A stretch of DNA of 48,519 nucleotides from Candidatus Ruthturnera sp. (GTDB lineage Bacteria; Pseudomonadota; Gammaproteobacteria; PS1; Pseudothioglobaceae), in the NCBI GenBank assembly GCA_030599095.1, contig JAUVOQ010000005.1, positions 1 to 48,519 of the forward strand, written 5' to 3'. Within the stretch, counting starts at the first letter, position 1. The number at the start of each line of letters is the position of its first letter. Of the stretch, positions 1 to 9,029 are shown piece after piece. Below the pieces are notes generated by a model. It was given only the letters and a program-made list of their open reading frames with translations. It did no database searches and was not told the origin of the DNA. Position numbers and translations under genes: made by a program.

Positions 1-91
1 CACTCAAATCCTCAGAAAACAACAAAATTATTTGTCTAAATTTGGTCTCTGAAATACGTGAACGAATTACATACTTGTTTTTTACTTTCAT
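1..91 (-). mobile_element. N-terminal fragment of a transposase, probably IS1595-like, cut by the window edge
   Basis: Reading the minus strand from the ATG at 91-89 gives an open frame to the edge of the window (about 30 residues). It contains the stretch SRISETKFRQIILLFSEDLS. From memory this matches the opening of IS1595-type transposases, where a basic N-terminus is followed by SRISEAKFR-like residues and a short helix before the zinc ribbon. Only the N-terminus is visible, so catalytic residues cannot be checked. No clear ribosome binding site precedes the ATG. It could be an intact element continuing outside the window or a broken copy. Confidence 0.5.
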
Positions 92-441
92 GACGGTACT
101 TTAACAGGTTTTTAAACATGCTTAAGTTGTCATGACCCATAAAAAATAACCAAACTAGTTTCATCCATTTTCTACTACACAATTTAAGACCTCTGCATAA
201 TCAAATATTTTCTGTGGCAATGTTATTAGTCTGCTCATTGGATTTCATTGGATTAAAGTGATGTTGATAAAGAGCATAATATGCCTTATTTAGATTGTGT
301 TATTTTTTATAAATGGGATAACTAGTGCAAAGTTATACTGATTTATTTTGGCATTTGTTAAAAAATATGAAACAATAATGTTGTTGATGGAAATGTTATG
401 GCATGGGCTTTGGCATTGGATTTTGAAAAAAATCGCTACTC
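92..441. other. Non-coding stretch between the transposase fragment and fdx
   Basis: No convincing gene. At 184-199 there is AAGACCTCTGCATAAT, similar to the ends of the short transposon at 7223-7395; it may be a transposon end belonging to the fragment at 1-91. The rest is AT-rich and follows the end of the isc operon. I see no strong hairpin with a T-run for terminating the operon. Confidence 0.5.
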
Positions 442-780
442 TTATTTATTTTCAGAGACTTGATTGATGGTGTATTTGGGGATTTCAATGACCAAGTCGG
501 TGTTGCTCATAATTGTTTGGCAAGATAGGCGGGAATCTGGGTCTAAACCCCAGGCTTTGTCTAGTAAGTCGTCTTCAGTTTCGTCTGATTGTTGTACTGA
601 ATCAAATCCCTCGCGCAGGTAAACATGGCAAGTTGTGCAAGCGTTTGACATTTCACAAGCGTGCTCAATTTCAACATCGTTGGCAAGTAGTGCGTTACAA
701 ACACTAGTGCCTGATTGGGTTTGAATAACAATGCCTTCTGGGCATAATTGCCGATGAGGTAGTACAATAATTTGTGGCAT
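442..780 (-). CDS. fdx: ISC-type [2Fe-2S] ferredoxin
   Basis: Adrenodoxin-type ferredoxin, 112 residues, that supplies electrons during Fe-S cluster assembly on IscU. The four cluster ligands are Cys42, Cys48, Cys51 and Cys87, in the C-x5-C-x2-C ... C pattern and at the same numbers as E. coli Fdx. It is the last gene of the isc operon, 22 bases after hscA. A ribosome binding site (AGGAAG) lies just before the ATG. Function follows from family and context; confidence is high. Confidence 0.95.
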   Translation of the reverse strand: MPQIIVLPHRQLCPEGIVIQTQSGTSVCNALLANDVEIEHACEMSNACTTCHVYLREGFDSVQQSDETEDDLLDKAWGLDPDSRLSCQTIMSNTDLVIEIPKYTINQVSENK

Positions 781-802
781 ATAGACTTCCTAAATATTTT
801 TG

Positions 803-2647
803 TTAAAATTCATCAATATTATGACCTTGCATGGCTTTCATAACAGCACTGTTCATGCGTATTTCAACAAATTTTAAACAACTGTTTTGAAGATTGTCAA
901 TGGCAGTTTTAATGGCTTTTTGATTATCAGAATGAGCGATGTTAAACAGTATGGTTCTTGCGCTTAAAATATTGTTAAGCATTTTATCATCAAGCATGTG
1001 CTGGTCTTTTTTAAGTGCTGAATCTACGGCTTGAATGGCTCTGTCTGCTTCTACTTGGGTTTCATGAAGTTGCCTGATTTGAATGTCGGCTTTGGCAAAT
1101 AGAATAGAGTCTTTAAGCATTTTTTGCATTTGTACATCTGTTAATCCGTAAGATGGTTTGATGGTGATGTTTGTTTTAACGCCTGATATTTGTTCAACAG
1201 CGCTCACAGATAACAAGCCATCAGCATCCACTTGAAACTCTATTTGAATGCGAGCACTACCTGCTACCATAGGTGGAATGCCGTGCAAATCAAATTTAGC
1301 CAATGAGCGGCAATCTTTAACCAACTCTCTTTCACCTTGCAATACATGAATACTCATGGCTGTTTGCCCATCTTTAAAGGTGGTAAACTCTTGCGCACGA
1401 ATAATCGGGATTGTGGTGTTGCGATGAATAACTTTTTCTACCAATCCGCCCATGGTTTCAAGCCCAAGTGATAAGGGTAATACATCTAATAAAAGCATGT
1501 CGTTTGGTGATTTATTGCCAGCCAAAATATTGGCTTGTATGGCTGCACCTTTGGCAACGACTTCATCTGGATTAATAGCGCACAAAACCAGTTTGTTGAA
1601 TAAATCACCCACCATAGAGCGAACCAATGGCATACGTGTAGAACCACCTACCATAATAATATCTTTAATGCTTTGAGCCTCAACTTGTGCATCTCTAAGG
1701 GCTCGCTTGGTTAATAATAAAGTGCGTTTAATGAGTGTTTTAGCTAGGGTTTCAAACTTTTTCTTAGTAATGCGATAAGGCTTTTCAATGCAATCAAATT
1801 CTGCAAACTGATGATTGCTCAGGGTTTCTTTGGCAGTGCGTGAAAATTGCTTAATTTTTTGCATTTGGATAGGTGAGAGCTGACTAATGCCCAATTGCTT
1901 GATACAATCATCAACAATCAGTGCATCAAAATCATCACCGCCCAAGGTAGAATCACCACCTGTCGCTAATACCTTGAAGACGCCTTTATTAAAACTCAAA
2001 ATTGAAATATCAAAGGTGCCACCACCTAAATCATAAATTGCATGTACGCCCTGTTCACCCGACTCCAAGCCATAAGCAACTGCTGCTGCTGTTGGCTCAT
2101 TAAGCAGACGTAAAGTTTTAAACCCTGCTAGGGTTGCGGCATCTTTAGTTGCTTGGCGTTGTGCATCGTTAAAATAAGCAGGTACGGTAATTACGGCACC
2201 AAATAACGTACCACCCAGTGATTTTTCAGCGCGCTGTTTAAGTGAGGATAAAATACTGGCAGAAATTTCAACTGCGGATAAATCCCCCATAACGGTACGA
2301 AACAATACATTGTTGCCATTTTCAAGCAATTGATAAGGGCAATTTTTAAACCCGCTGACTTCTTTGTAACTGATCCCCATAAAGCGTTTGACTGAGATAA
2401 TGGTATTGGTCGGATCGGTGTTTGCATAAGGGCAAGCATCACAGCCAACGGTTAATTTATTATCTTTACCACAATGCACAACCGAGGGCAAAATTGCCTT
2501 GTTATTGTCATCCATGAGCACTTTGCTTTGACCACTAATCACGGATGCAACCAATGAATTAGTCGTGCCTAAATCAATACCAATCGCTAATTTATGCTGA
2601 TGTGGTGCGCTTTTTTGACCGGGTTCTGATATTTGTAATAGTGCCAT
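803..2647 (-). CDS. hscA: Fe-S protein assembly chaperone HscA (Hsp70 family)
   Basis: Specialised Hsp70 of 614 residues (E. coli 616) that binds the LPPVK motif of IscU and, with HscB, drives cluster transfer. The N-terminal ATPase domain shows [13 protein letters not shown] near residue 23, the phosphate loop [11 protein letters not shown] near 205 and [10 protein letters not shown] near 330. A substrate-binding domain and a helical lid follow. Its ATG abuts the stop of the zeta-like kinase gene (2648-2650) with no gap, so translation probably depends on the upstream gene. Normally hscA directly follows hscB; here two accessory ORFs lie between them. Confidence 0.95.
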   Translation of the reverse strand: MALLQISEPGQKSAPHQHKLAIGIDLGTTNSLVASVISGQSKVLMDDNNKAILPSVVHCGKDNKLTVGCDACPYANTDPTNTIISVKRFMGISYKEVSGFKNCPYQLLENGNNVLFRTVMGDLSAVEISASILSSLKQRAEKSLGGTLFGAVITVPAYFNDAQRQATKDAATLAGFKTLRLLNEPTAAAVAYGLESGEQGVHAIYDLGGGTFDISILSFNKGVFKVLATGGDSTLGGDDFDALIVDDCIKQLGISQLSPIQMQKIKQFSRTAKETLSNHQFAEFDCIEKPYRITKKKFETLAKTLIKRTLLLTKRALRDAQVEAQSIKDIIMVGGSTRMPLVRSMVGDLFNKLVLCAINPDEVVAKGAAIQANILAGNKSPNDMLLLDVLPLSLGLETMGGLVEKVIHRNTTIPIIRAQEFTTFKDGQTAMSIHVLQGERELVKDCRSLAKFDLHGIPPMVAGSARIQIEFQVDADGLLSVSAVEQISGVKTNITIKPSYGLTDVQMQKMLKDSILFAKADIQIRQLHETQVEADRAIQAVDSALKKDQHMLDDKMLNNILSARTILFNIAHSDNQKAIKTAIDNLQNSCLKFVEIRMNSAVMKAMQGHNIDEF

Positions 2648-3259
2648 TTATTGATTAAACTCAACGCTATCATAAATAATTTGTGCCCAATTAAACAAAG
2701 GCTGGTATTGTTTAATTGTTTGATTATTTAGCTTATTAACAACCCTAAAAATTAATTTAGGGTCAACATTATCAACAGAATTATCATAAATATAAACTCT
2801 ATCAATATAATCAATGAGTTTGATGCAATTAGCAATAGACTTGTAATAACGACTAACAATTTTATCAATAGGCACTTGATGACCGCCATTGATAAAGCGC
2901 AATACTATTCTTTGTATATTAATAATTGGGTCGTCTGTTGCAATAAAAAATAATCGCACAAAATAACCCGCTTGTATTGCTTGTTGAACAAATTCAACTT
3001 TTTCATCGGTTGAAAAGACTGTCTCAAATACTAAATTTTGTTTATTTTTAATACAATCTTGACGTAAATCTTGTGCATAATTAGCGGCTTTAATAAAAGA
3101 CTCTTGATTATTCCAACCACCAAATTTTTCTTGTGCGATAATGTCAGGATTGATATAAACCATATTTTTCAACCAAGAATGTTTTAATAATTTCTCGGTA
3201 ATGGTTGTCTTTCCTGAGCCATTAGGTCCTGCAATAACAACTAGAATAGGTTTGTTCAT
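2648..3259 (-). CDS. Zeta-toxin-like P-loop kinase inserted in the isc operon
   Basis: A 203-residue P-loop protein of the zeta toxin/AAA group. Walker A is GPNGSGKTT at residues 11-19. INPD follows near 41, a FETVFS segment near 82, and GGHQVP with an RYYKS segment near 130-145, which is the usual layout of zeta-toxin-like kinases. Classical zeta toxins phosphorylate UDP-N-acetylglucosamine; whether this one does cannot be seen. A longer reading from a TTG at 3268 is possible. I prefer the ATG at 3259 because it overlaps the stop of the upstream small ORF (TAATG), a translational-coupling arrangement. The stop abuts the hscA start. It is either a toxin of a toxin-antitoxin pair or a domesticated kinase. 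Confidence 0.75.
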   Translation of the reverse strand: MNKPILVVIAGPNGSGKTTITEKLLKHSWLKNMVYINPDIIAQEKFGGWNNQESFIKAANYAQDLRQDCIKNKQNLVFETVFSTDEKVEFVQQAIQAGYFVRLFFIATDDPIINIQRIVLRFINGGHQVPIDKIVSRYYKSIANCIKLIDYIDRVYIYDNSVDNVDPKLIFRVVNKLNNQTIKQYQPLFNWAQIIYDSVEFNQ

Positions 3260-3429
3260 TATATCCAATTTCGGCGAAGTTTTTTCGTTTCCCTGAGCGT
3301 GTTCAAAGAATCGTCATTCACTTTTGATGCATACTTTTTCTTATACTCAGCATTTTTTCCAATCCCTTGTAGCGCTTTTTCTAATTTAAGTATGTTAGAT
3401 TCCATTTGGTTAATTTTTTGTGTTTTCAT
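3259..3429 (-). CDS. 56-residue basic coiled-coil protein, possible antitoxin partner
   Basis: Small ORF of 56 residues starting MKTQKINQMESNILKLEKAL and ending in LRRNWI. It is charged and helix-prone, with a heptad-like N-terminal half and no Cys or membrane segment. The ATG overlaps the hscB stop (ATGA) and its own stop overlaps the zeta-like ATG (TAATG), so the three genes are coupled. I do not recognise the family. Its position directly before a zeta-like kinase, its size and its coupling suggest an antitoxin, but it is shorter than the classical epsilon antitoxin. Confidence 0.65.
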   Translation of the reverse strand: MKTQKINQMESNILKLEKALQGIGKNAEYKKKYASKVNDDSLNTLRETKKLRRNWI

Positions 3430-3938
3430 AATAACTCATCCATTAAAGCATTTGCCTGCTGTTGCAATTGTTGATAAAATTTTAATTCTCTTACCATGTT
3501 CTTATTTTTTATATCATCTTTATCAATAAACGCTTGATGTATTTTTCTAACATTATCCTTAATTCTATTACTAATGTCTTTAATAAAAGTATCCAATGCC
3601 GATTCATCTTTTGCTATTTGGATTGCTTCTAAAGATTCCCTAAGTTCGATTTGACTGATTAAAAAATCAACATTCATTTGGGTGTCTTTTTCATCAAATA
3701 CATTAATGCCGTTTAATTCTAATAAATAATTAGCACGACTAAGTGGGGATTTTAAGGTCTCAAATGCTGTGTTGATTAATGAGGTGTTTTGTAATGCTAA
3801 GACCTTTTGTTTGTCGCTACTAGAGGCAAATTTATCGGGGTGAAATTTGGCAACTTGTTGTTGATATTGAGTGTTAAGTTTAGTGATGTTTATATCAAAA
3901 TCAGGCACTAATGAAAACAACTCAAAATAGTTTTGCAT
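3426..3938 (-). CDS. hscB: Fe-S assembly co-chaperone HscB (J-domain)
   Basis: 170 residues (E. coli 171). J-domain at the N-terminus with the diagnostic HPDKF at 33-37, followed by the C-terminal helical bundle that binds IscU. It stimulates the HscA ATPase and delivers IscU to it. The gene starts 11 bases after the iscA stop and its own stop overlaps the next small ORF by four bases. Confidence 0.95.
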   Translation of the reverse strand: MQNYFELFSLVPDFDINITKLNTQYQQQVAKFHPDKFASSSDKQKVLALQNTSLINTAFETLKSPLSRANYLLELNGINVFDEKDTQMNVDFLISQIELRESLEAIQIAKDESALDTFIKDISNRIKDNVRKIHQAFIDKDDIKNKNMVRELKFYQQLQQQANALMDELL

Positions 3939-3949
3939 TTTTTAAACAA

Positions 3950-4273
3950 CTAAACCGTAAACGATTCGCCACAGCCACACTGCGCTTTAGCATTTGGATT
4001 GTTAAACTCAAAACCTTCATTCAACCCCTCTTTAACGTAATCAACCTGTGTGCCATCTAAGTAAATTAAACTCTTTGCATCAACAATAACTTTAACGCCA
4101 TTGTCTTCAAATACAGTATCATCATCATTAGCATTGTCAACAAACTCCATGTTATAACCAAGACCAGAACAGCCTGTGGTTTGTACACTAAGGCGAATGC
4201 CCATGCCAAAGCCACGGTTGCTTAAAAAATCAACAACACGCCCTGCCGCACGGTGAGTTAAAGTAATTGCCAT
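3950..4273 (-). CDS. iscA: A-type Fe-S carrier IscA
   Basis: 107 residues with the three conserved cysteines Cys35, Cys99 and Cys101 (TTGCSGLGY and the C-terminal QCGCGESF). These bind iron or a cluster in the HesB/IscA family and match E. coli numbering exactly. It carries clusters from IscU to apo-proteins. It lies 6 bases after iscU in the operon. Confidence 0.95.
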   Translation of the reverse strand: MAITLTHRAAGRVVDFLSNRGFGMGIRLSVQTTGCSGLGYNMEFVDNANDDDTVFEDNGVKVIVDAKSLIYLDGTQVDYVKEGLNEGFEFNNPNAKAQCGCGESFTV

Positions 4274-4279
4274 TTAAAC

Positions 4280-4657
4280 CTAGGCTTTGCTTTTAATGTC
4301 ATTAATGGCTGCTTTGATAGCGTCTTCAGCCAAAACTGAACAATGTATTTTAACGGGTGGTAAAGATAACTCTTGCGCAATATCAGAATTTTTAATTGCT
4401 GCCGCTTGATCCAGTGTTTTGCCCTTGACCCATTCTGTTAATAATGAGCTTGATGCAATCGCAGAACCACAACCATACGTTTTAAACTTGGCATCTTCAA
4501 TCACGCCGTTATCATTAACCTGAATTTGCAAGCGCATCACATCTCCACATGCAGGCGCACCTACCATACCTGTACCAACGTTTTTAGCGTCCTTGTTTAA
4601 TACGCCTACATTACGTGGATTTTCATAATGATCCATTACTTTTTCGCCATATGCCAT
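4280..4657 (-). CDS. iscU: Fe-S scaffold protein IscU
   Basis: 125-residue scaffold on which IscS sulfur and iron form [2Fe-2S] clusters. Cluster ligands Cys37 (APACGDVM, with Asp39), Cys63 (YGCGSA) and Cys106 (KIHCS) are present. The HscA recognition motif LPPVK is at 99-103. A good ribosome binding site (GGAGGAAAG) precedes the ATG. The gap from iscS is 81 bases, the widest inside the core operon. Confidence 0.96.
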   Translation of the reverse strand: MAYGEKVMDHYENPRNVGVLNKDAKNVGTGMVGAPACGDVMRLQIQVNDNGVIEDAKFKTYGCGSAIASSSLLTEWVKGKTLDQAAAIKNSDIAQELSLPPVKIHCSVLAEDAIKAAINDIKSKA

Positions 4658-4738
4658 TTCTTTCCTCCTTTAATTAAGTACTTGTCGTTATTCTAGTCTT
4701 GTTGTGAATCTTTAGCCCTTGTATTTATTACGCTTATT

Positions 4739-5953
4739 TTAATGAGCTGTCCACTCAACTTTACTAATATCAATGCCGTCCTTGAACATGTCCCAAAGTG
4801 GTGATAAATCGCGTAATTTATCAACTTTAGCACGTACTAGATCAATGGCTTTATCGACTTGCGCTTCAGTTGTATAACGCCCAATGGTAAATCTAATTGA
4901 TGAGTGCGCTAGCTCATCACTCAAGCCTAATGCACGTAAAACATACGATGGCTCAAGGCTTGAACTGGTGCAAGCCGAACCTGAAGACACGGCAATGTCA
5001 TTAATAGCCATCATCAGTGATTCGCCTTCAACGTAGTTAAAACTGATGTTTAAATTGCCTGGAATGCGACTATCCATATCGCCATTGACCACAACCTCTT
5101 CCATGTCAACAAAACCTGCTAATAGGCGATCACGCAATCGTCTAATTTTTGCATTTTCCTTGGTCATTTCAGCTTGTGCAATTGCAAAGGCCTCGCCCAT
5201 GCCAACAATTTGATGCGTGGCTAGAGTGCCTGAGCGCATACCTCGCTCATGACCACCACCATGCATTTGCGCCTCAATACGTACGCGAGGCTTACGACGC
5301 ACATAGAGCGCACCCATGCCTTTGGGTCCATAAATTTTATGGGCTGAAAAACTCATTAAATCAACAGGTAGTTTTGATAAATCAATCGCCACCTTGCCTG
5401 CTGATTGCGCCGCATCCACATGAAAAAAAATCTTCTTTTGACGACAAAGATGACCAATGGCTTGAATGTCTTGAATCACACCAATTTCGTTATTAACATG
5501 CATGATTGACACCAATATCGTATTTTTGCGCATGGCCTCTTTTAAAACATTTAAGTCCAATAAGCCATTTGGCATCGGCTCTAAATAGGTTACTTCAAAA
5601 CCTTCACGCTCTAATTGCCGACAGGTGTCTAGCACAGCCTTGTGTTCAGTTTTTAAGGTGATAATATGCTTGCCTTTTTTGTGATAAAAATGTGCAATAC
5701 CTTTGATGGCTAGATTGTCAGATTCAGTTGCACCCGAAGTCCAAACAATTTCTTTTGAATCAGCACCCACTAAATCAGCCACTTGCTGTCTGGCTTTTTT
5801 AACGGCTTCATCGGCTTGCCAGCCATAATAATGAGAATTTGATGCTGGATTGCCAAAATCACCATCCATGGTTAAATATTGCATCATTTTTTGGGCAACA
5901 CGCTCATCAACGGGCGTTGTTGCTGAATAATCCATATAAGTAGGGATTGACAT
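4739..5953 (-). CDS. iscS: Cysteine desulfurase IscS
   Basis: PLP enzyme of 404 residues (same as E. coli) converting L-cysteine to alanine and a persulfide on Cys328 ([13 protein letters not shown]). The PLP lysine is Lys206 in [10 protein letters not shown]. It donates sulfur to IscU and, in other bacteria, to tRNA thiolation. In some Dnd systems that lack dndA it also feeds DNA phosphorothioation. That is relevant here because the sulfur-type cassette at 15558-21710 has no desulfurase of its own. It follows iscR by 3 bases. Confidence 0.97.
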   Translation of the reverse strand: MSIPTYMDYSATTPVDERVAQKMMQYLTMDGDFGNPASNSHYYGWQADEAVKKARQQVADLVGADSKEIVWTSGATESDNLAIKGIAHFYHKKGKHIITLKTEHKAVLDTCRQLEREGFEVTYLEPMPNGLLDLNVLKEAMRKNTILVSIMHVNNEIGVIQDIQAIGHLCRQKKIFFHVDAAQSAGKVAIDLSKLPVDLMSFSAHKIYGPKGMGALYVRRKPRVRIEAQMHGGGHERGMRSGTLATHQIVGMGEAFAIAQAEMTKENAKIRRLRDRLLAGFVDMEEVVVNGDMDSRIPGNLNISFNYVEGESLMMAINDIAVSSGSACTSSSLEPSYVLRALGLSDELAHSSIRFTIGRYTTEAQVDKAIDLVRAKVDKLRDLSPLWDMFKDGIDISKVEWTAH

Positions 5954-5956
5954 AGT

Positions 5957-6376
5957 TTATATTCCTTTGTTTGAGTTGTGATCGTTAATGACCATTTGCA
6001 AGGTTTTGCCATTCAAAAATTCTCTAATTTGTTCGCTAACTTCGCACCACAATTGGTGGGAAATACATTGACGCCCATTGTGACATCCTCTAATGCCCCT
6101 ACAACGGCGTAAATCAATATTCTCATCTACTGCTTCAATAATTTGAGTTAAATTAATATCGCAAGCTTTGGCATTAAGCAAATAACCACCACCTGGACCA
6201 CGCACACTTTTAACCAATTCAGCGCGACGTAACTTGGCAAATAATTGCTCCAAATAAGACAATGAAATGTTTTGCCTTTGTGAGATAATGTCCAAAGTGA
6301 TGGGCTTTTCAGTATTGTTAGATGCCAAATCTAACATTGCAGTTATTGCATAACGACCTTTGGTTGTTAATTGCAT
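5957..6376 (-). CDS. iscR: Fe-S-sensing transcription regulator IscR
   Basis: Rrf2-family repressor, 139 residues, with an N-terminal winged helix-turn-helix. Cluster ligands Cys92, Cys98, Cys104 and His107 match E. coli IscR in spacing and number. It carries a [2Fe-2S] cluster and, when loaded, represses the isc operon. It is the first gene after the promoter at 6409-6438, where a partial IscR-like site overlaps the -35 box, so autoregulation is likely. Confidence 0.95.
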   Translation of the reverse strand: MQLTTKGRYAITAMLDLASNNTEKPITLDIISQRQNISLSYLEQLFAKLRRAELVKSVRGPGGGYLLNAKACDINLTQIIEAVDENIDLRRCRGIRGCHNGRQCISHQLWCEVSEQIREFLNGKTLQMVINDHNSNKGI

Positions 6377-6408
6377 ATCAGTCCTGATTTTAGTTAATAA
6401 CGAGATTG

Positions 6409-6438
6409 ATTATACACTTAACCAAGTTATTTAGTCAA
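6409..6438 (-). promoter_or_regulatory. isc operon promoter with possible IscR site
   Basis: On the minus strand, -35 TTGACT (6438-6433) and a perfect -10 TATAAT (6414-6409) are 18 bases apart, about 33 bases before the iscR ATG. The stretch TTGACTAAATAACTTGG (6438-6422) partly matches the E. coli type 1 IscR site (YYGACT-RWWWY-AGTCRR), with mismatches in the second half. Placement over the -35 fits repression. Confidence 0.65.
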
Positions 6439-6462
6439 GTAAATAACCTTAATATTAAATGG

Positions 6463-7167
6463 TTATTTACTTTCAATTTCCAAATTGTTCACAGAGGTGT
6501 CTTTTTGGTCTTTAATGTTCAATTCTTTTGAGACTTTGTGCAACTGCAAATCCACATTGTGTAAATGTGTCAAAATAGAATTAATAGCTTTAACAGTAGG
6601 ATCATCAACATCATCACCCACAGCATAAGAATCAAAATGATTTAATTTGGTGTCGCTGATTTTGAGTACCCTACTAGGCACACCTGCAACTGTTTGTGAC
6701 TCATTGATTGATTTGACCACAACAGAATTTGAGCCTACTCTGACATGATCACCCAATGTGATTGGACCTAGTATTTTTGCACCAGCGCCAATCACGACAT
6801 TATTACCTAATGTGGGGTGGCGCTGGCCTTTTTTCCAAGTTGTGCCACCAAGTGTTACCCCGTGATATAAAGTACAATCATCGCCAATTTTAGCAGTCTC
6901 ACCAATCACCACACCCATCCCATGGTCAATAAAAAAACGCCGACCAATAACAGCGCCTGGATGAATTTCAATGCCTGTAAACCACCTTGCTAATGACGAT
7001 ATAAATCTTGCCAACCATTTAAATTTTAATCGCCATAATCGATGCGCCAGACGATAAAACAACATGGCTTGCACGCCTGCATAGCAAGTTATAATTTCAA
7101 AGGTGTTTCTGGCGGCAGGGTCACGATTAAAAATACTTTGAATATCTTCAATAAATTTCATGGTCAA
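6463..7167 (-). CDS. cysE: Serine O-acetyltransferase
   Basis: Makes O-acetylserine from serine and acetyl-CoA, the first step of cysteine synthesis. 234 residues, shorter than the 273 of E. coli and closer to the short CysE forms. A helical N-terminus is followed by hexapeptide repeats of a left-handed beta helix, including [20 protein letters not shown] and [19 protein letters not shown]. The cysE-iscR-iscS order is known in Pseudomonas-type genomes and couples cysteine supply to Fe-S assembly. The 86-base gap to iscR contains the isc promoter. Confidence 0.93.
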   Translation of the reverse strand: MTMKFIEDIQSIFNRDPAARNTFEIITCYAGVQAMLFYRLAHRLWRLKFKWLARFISSLARWFTGIEIHPGAVIGRRFFIDHGMGVVIGETAKIGDDCTLYHGVTLGGTTWKKGQRHPTLGNNVVIGAGAKILGPITLGDHVRVGSNSVVVKSINESQTVAGVPSRVLKISDTKLNHFDSYAVGDDVDDPTVKAINSILTHLHNVDLQLHKVSKELNIKDQKDTSVNNLEIESK

Positions 7168-7222
7168 ATTATATCACACAACCCTAATGTCTTAAATTTC
7201 GTTTGTATGTAAAAAACCTTTA

Positions 7223-7395
7223 AGACCACTACATTAACCTAGTGCGACTTAGAATTAGAGCATGCAGCAAAATAGTACATTTTTCATCAAAAAATGAGGA
7301 GAATAGCCAGCTATTTGATGAGTTTTTGGGTGGAAAAAATGCTGTTTTAGGCAAAGCCATTTTTCATAAATTGTGATGGGTTGATGCAGTGGTCT
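7223..7395. mobile_element. 173-bp MITE-like non-autonomous transposon
   Basis: Left end AGACCACTACATTAACC (7223-7239) and right end, read on the other strand, AGACCACTGCATCAACC (7395-7379) form terminal inverted repeats matching at 15 of 17 positions. They are flanked by a perfect 6-bp direct repeat CCTTTA (7217-7222 and 7396-7401), as expected for a target-site duplication. The inside carries no ORF. It fills most of the cysE to acyltransferase gap. The parent family is not identified. Confidence 0.8.
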
Positions 7396-7405
7396 CCTTT
7401 ATTGG

Positions 7406-8245
7406 CTAATACTTAACAACTGATTTAAAACGCTTGTAATGCCATAAATATTGCTCTGGTTGGGTTGTAACCAAGTCTTCAATGGCTTTATTCATCAGCG
7501 ACACATCATCTTCAAGTGTATTGGTATCAGATAGTATTTTTATTGGGTTAAGGTGAAGTTCATAACCTTTAGCGTTTGGCAGGCGTTTTGCCCAAGCCAT
7601 AACCACTTGGGCATTATTCTTTCTAGCAAGCCTTGCCAATAAAGTCATCGTGCGTACATTTTGTGAGAAAAATGGTGCTAAAATACTACCCACTTTACCT
7701 GGGTCTTGGTCGGGCAATATGGCAATCAGCTGTTTGTTATTAATTGCTCTTTGCAATTTAATAACGCCTTTTTTGTTGGCTGGCACCATTAGTAAATCGC
7801 CCTGATGACGTTTTGAGATCAGCCATGTATTTTGCTGTTTGTCTTTTAACATCTTATACATAAATACGACTGGCTCAGATAGTGATACGATTCTACCCGT
7901 CAATTCCCAACAGCCAAAATGGGGTACTAATAAGATAACGGCTTTGTCGTTTTTAAGGTGTTGTATGCCTATTGTTTTTGTTACGTATTTGGCATTATCA
8001 TCAAAATCCTTAAACCAAATAAACCCCGATTCAGTTAAGCTTTTGCCTAATTCTATGAGTGATTTTTTAATCAGTATTTGTTGTGCTTCTAAACTTAATT
8101 TTGGAAAGCAAAGTTTAATATTTTTACTCACCACGACCCTAGAATTAGACTTGGTTAAATACAAATATTGACCAATCAGCATACCAATAAAATGGTTTAA
8201 TCTGAGTGGCATGATTGAAAAGAGCCAAAGAATAAACCTAACCAT
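7406..8245 (-). CDS. Lipid A biosynthesis late acyltransferase (LpxL/LpxM family)
   Basis: Inner-membrane acyltransferase that adds a secondary acyl chain to the Kdo-lipid A precursor. An N-terminal hydrophobic anchor is followed by the catalytic H-x4-E motif in VPHFGCWELTGR (about residues 107-118), then LPDQDPG and the C-terminal LWHYKRFK typical of the HtrB/LpxL family. 279 residues, slightly short for LpxL (about 306), so LpxL and LpxM cannot be separated here. It overlaps the ttcA end by 8 bases. Confidence 0.85.
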   Translation of the reverse strand: MVRFILWLFSIMPLRLNHFIGMLIGQYLYLTKSNSRVVVSKNIKLCFPKLSLEAQQILIKKSLIELGKSLTESGFIWFKDFDDNAKYVTKTIGIQHLKNDKAVILLVPHFGCWELTGRIVSLSEPVVFMYKMLKDKQQNTWLISKRHQGDLLMVPANKKGVIKLQRAINNKQLIAILPDQDPGKVGSILAPFFSQNVRTMTLLARLARKNNAQVVMAWAKRLPNAKGYELHLNPIKILSDTNTLEDDVSLMNKAIEDLVTTQPEQYLWHYKRFKSVVKY

Positions 8246-9029
8246 TTAATGCCTCCTTAGTTTCATCAAGCATAGGTTTCATGGCACTTAGTAGGTTTTT
8301 GTATAAGTTAGGTGTGCGTTTTTCTTCGCTTAATAACCACTGCTTGAAATGCGCTCGCTCGGTAGGCATTTTATAACAAGCTGGGCAGGAATCTTTAATC
8401 ACGGGTAAGCGTGTTATCTTGGCAAAGTCAGCCAATTGCCTTTCTCGAACATACGCCAGTGGTCGAATAATGCGTAAATCTTTTGCATCATTAATGTAAT
8501 GTGCTTTCATGGTTTGAATTTTTCCATTATGGCACATTGACATCATCAGTGATTCAGCCAAATCGTCTAAATGTTGTCCCAATGCTAAAACGTTGTAGCC
8601 TTCACGGCGTGCCACTTGGTACATCAATCCGCGCTTAATACGTGCACAAAAAGAACAATATGAATTGCCTTTCATACTTTTTTCAGCCTGCTTCATTATT
8701 GGAAAGGTTTCAAAAAAATAGGCTGTGTCAAATTGTTTGAAAAAACTTTCCAAAGCTTGAGGGTCAAAGCCATCTACTTGAGGGTCAATCGTGACCACGC
8801 CAAGTTCAAAATGAATTGGGGCTGAGGCAAGAAAATGACGCAAAATATGAAACAAACTTAATGAGTCTTTGCCGCCAGATACTGCCAAAAGCACTTTATC
8901 GCCTTCTTTAATCATCTTAAAATCACTCATTGCACGCCCAACTGGTTTAAGTAATAATTTTGGCAAAACCATTCTAGATTTAACACTAGGTGTGTTTTTA
9001 GGGCTGTTTATTTTGCTTGTGAAAACCAT
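8238..9029 (-). CDS. ttcA: tRNA 2-thiocytidine synthetase TtcA
   Basis: PP-loop ATPase that thiolates C32 of tRNA using a 4Fe-4S cluster and IscS-derived sulfur. PP-loop SGGKDS is at residues 51-56. Cysteine pairs Cys125/Cys128 (SYCSFCARIKRG) and Cys215/Cys218 (SCPACYK) are the usual cluster ligands. The start at 9029 overlaps the upstream peptidase gene by 22 bases; a later Met at residue 20 (8972) is possible. 263 residues from the first start. Confidence 0.92.
   Translation of the reverse strand: MVFTSKINSPKNTPSVKSRMVLPKLLLKPVGRAMSDFKMIKEGDKVLLAVSGGKDSLSLFHILRHFLASAPIHFELGVVTIDPQVDGFDPQALESFFKQFDTAYFFETFPIMKQAEKSMKGNSYCSFCARIKRGLMYQVARREGYNVLALGQHLDDLAESLMMSMCHNGKIQTMKAHYINDAKDLRIIRPLAYVRERQLADFAKITRLPVIKDSCPACYKMPTERAHFKQWLLSEEKRTPNLYKNLLSAMKPMLDETKEALNG

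Noticed and set aside
5149-5496. 115-codon plus-strand ORF inside iscS
   Set aside because: Antisense of the catalytic region of iscS, with low-complexity His-rich translation.
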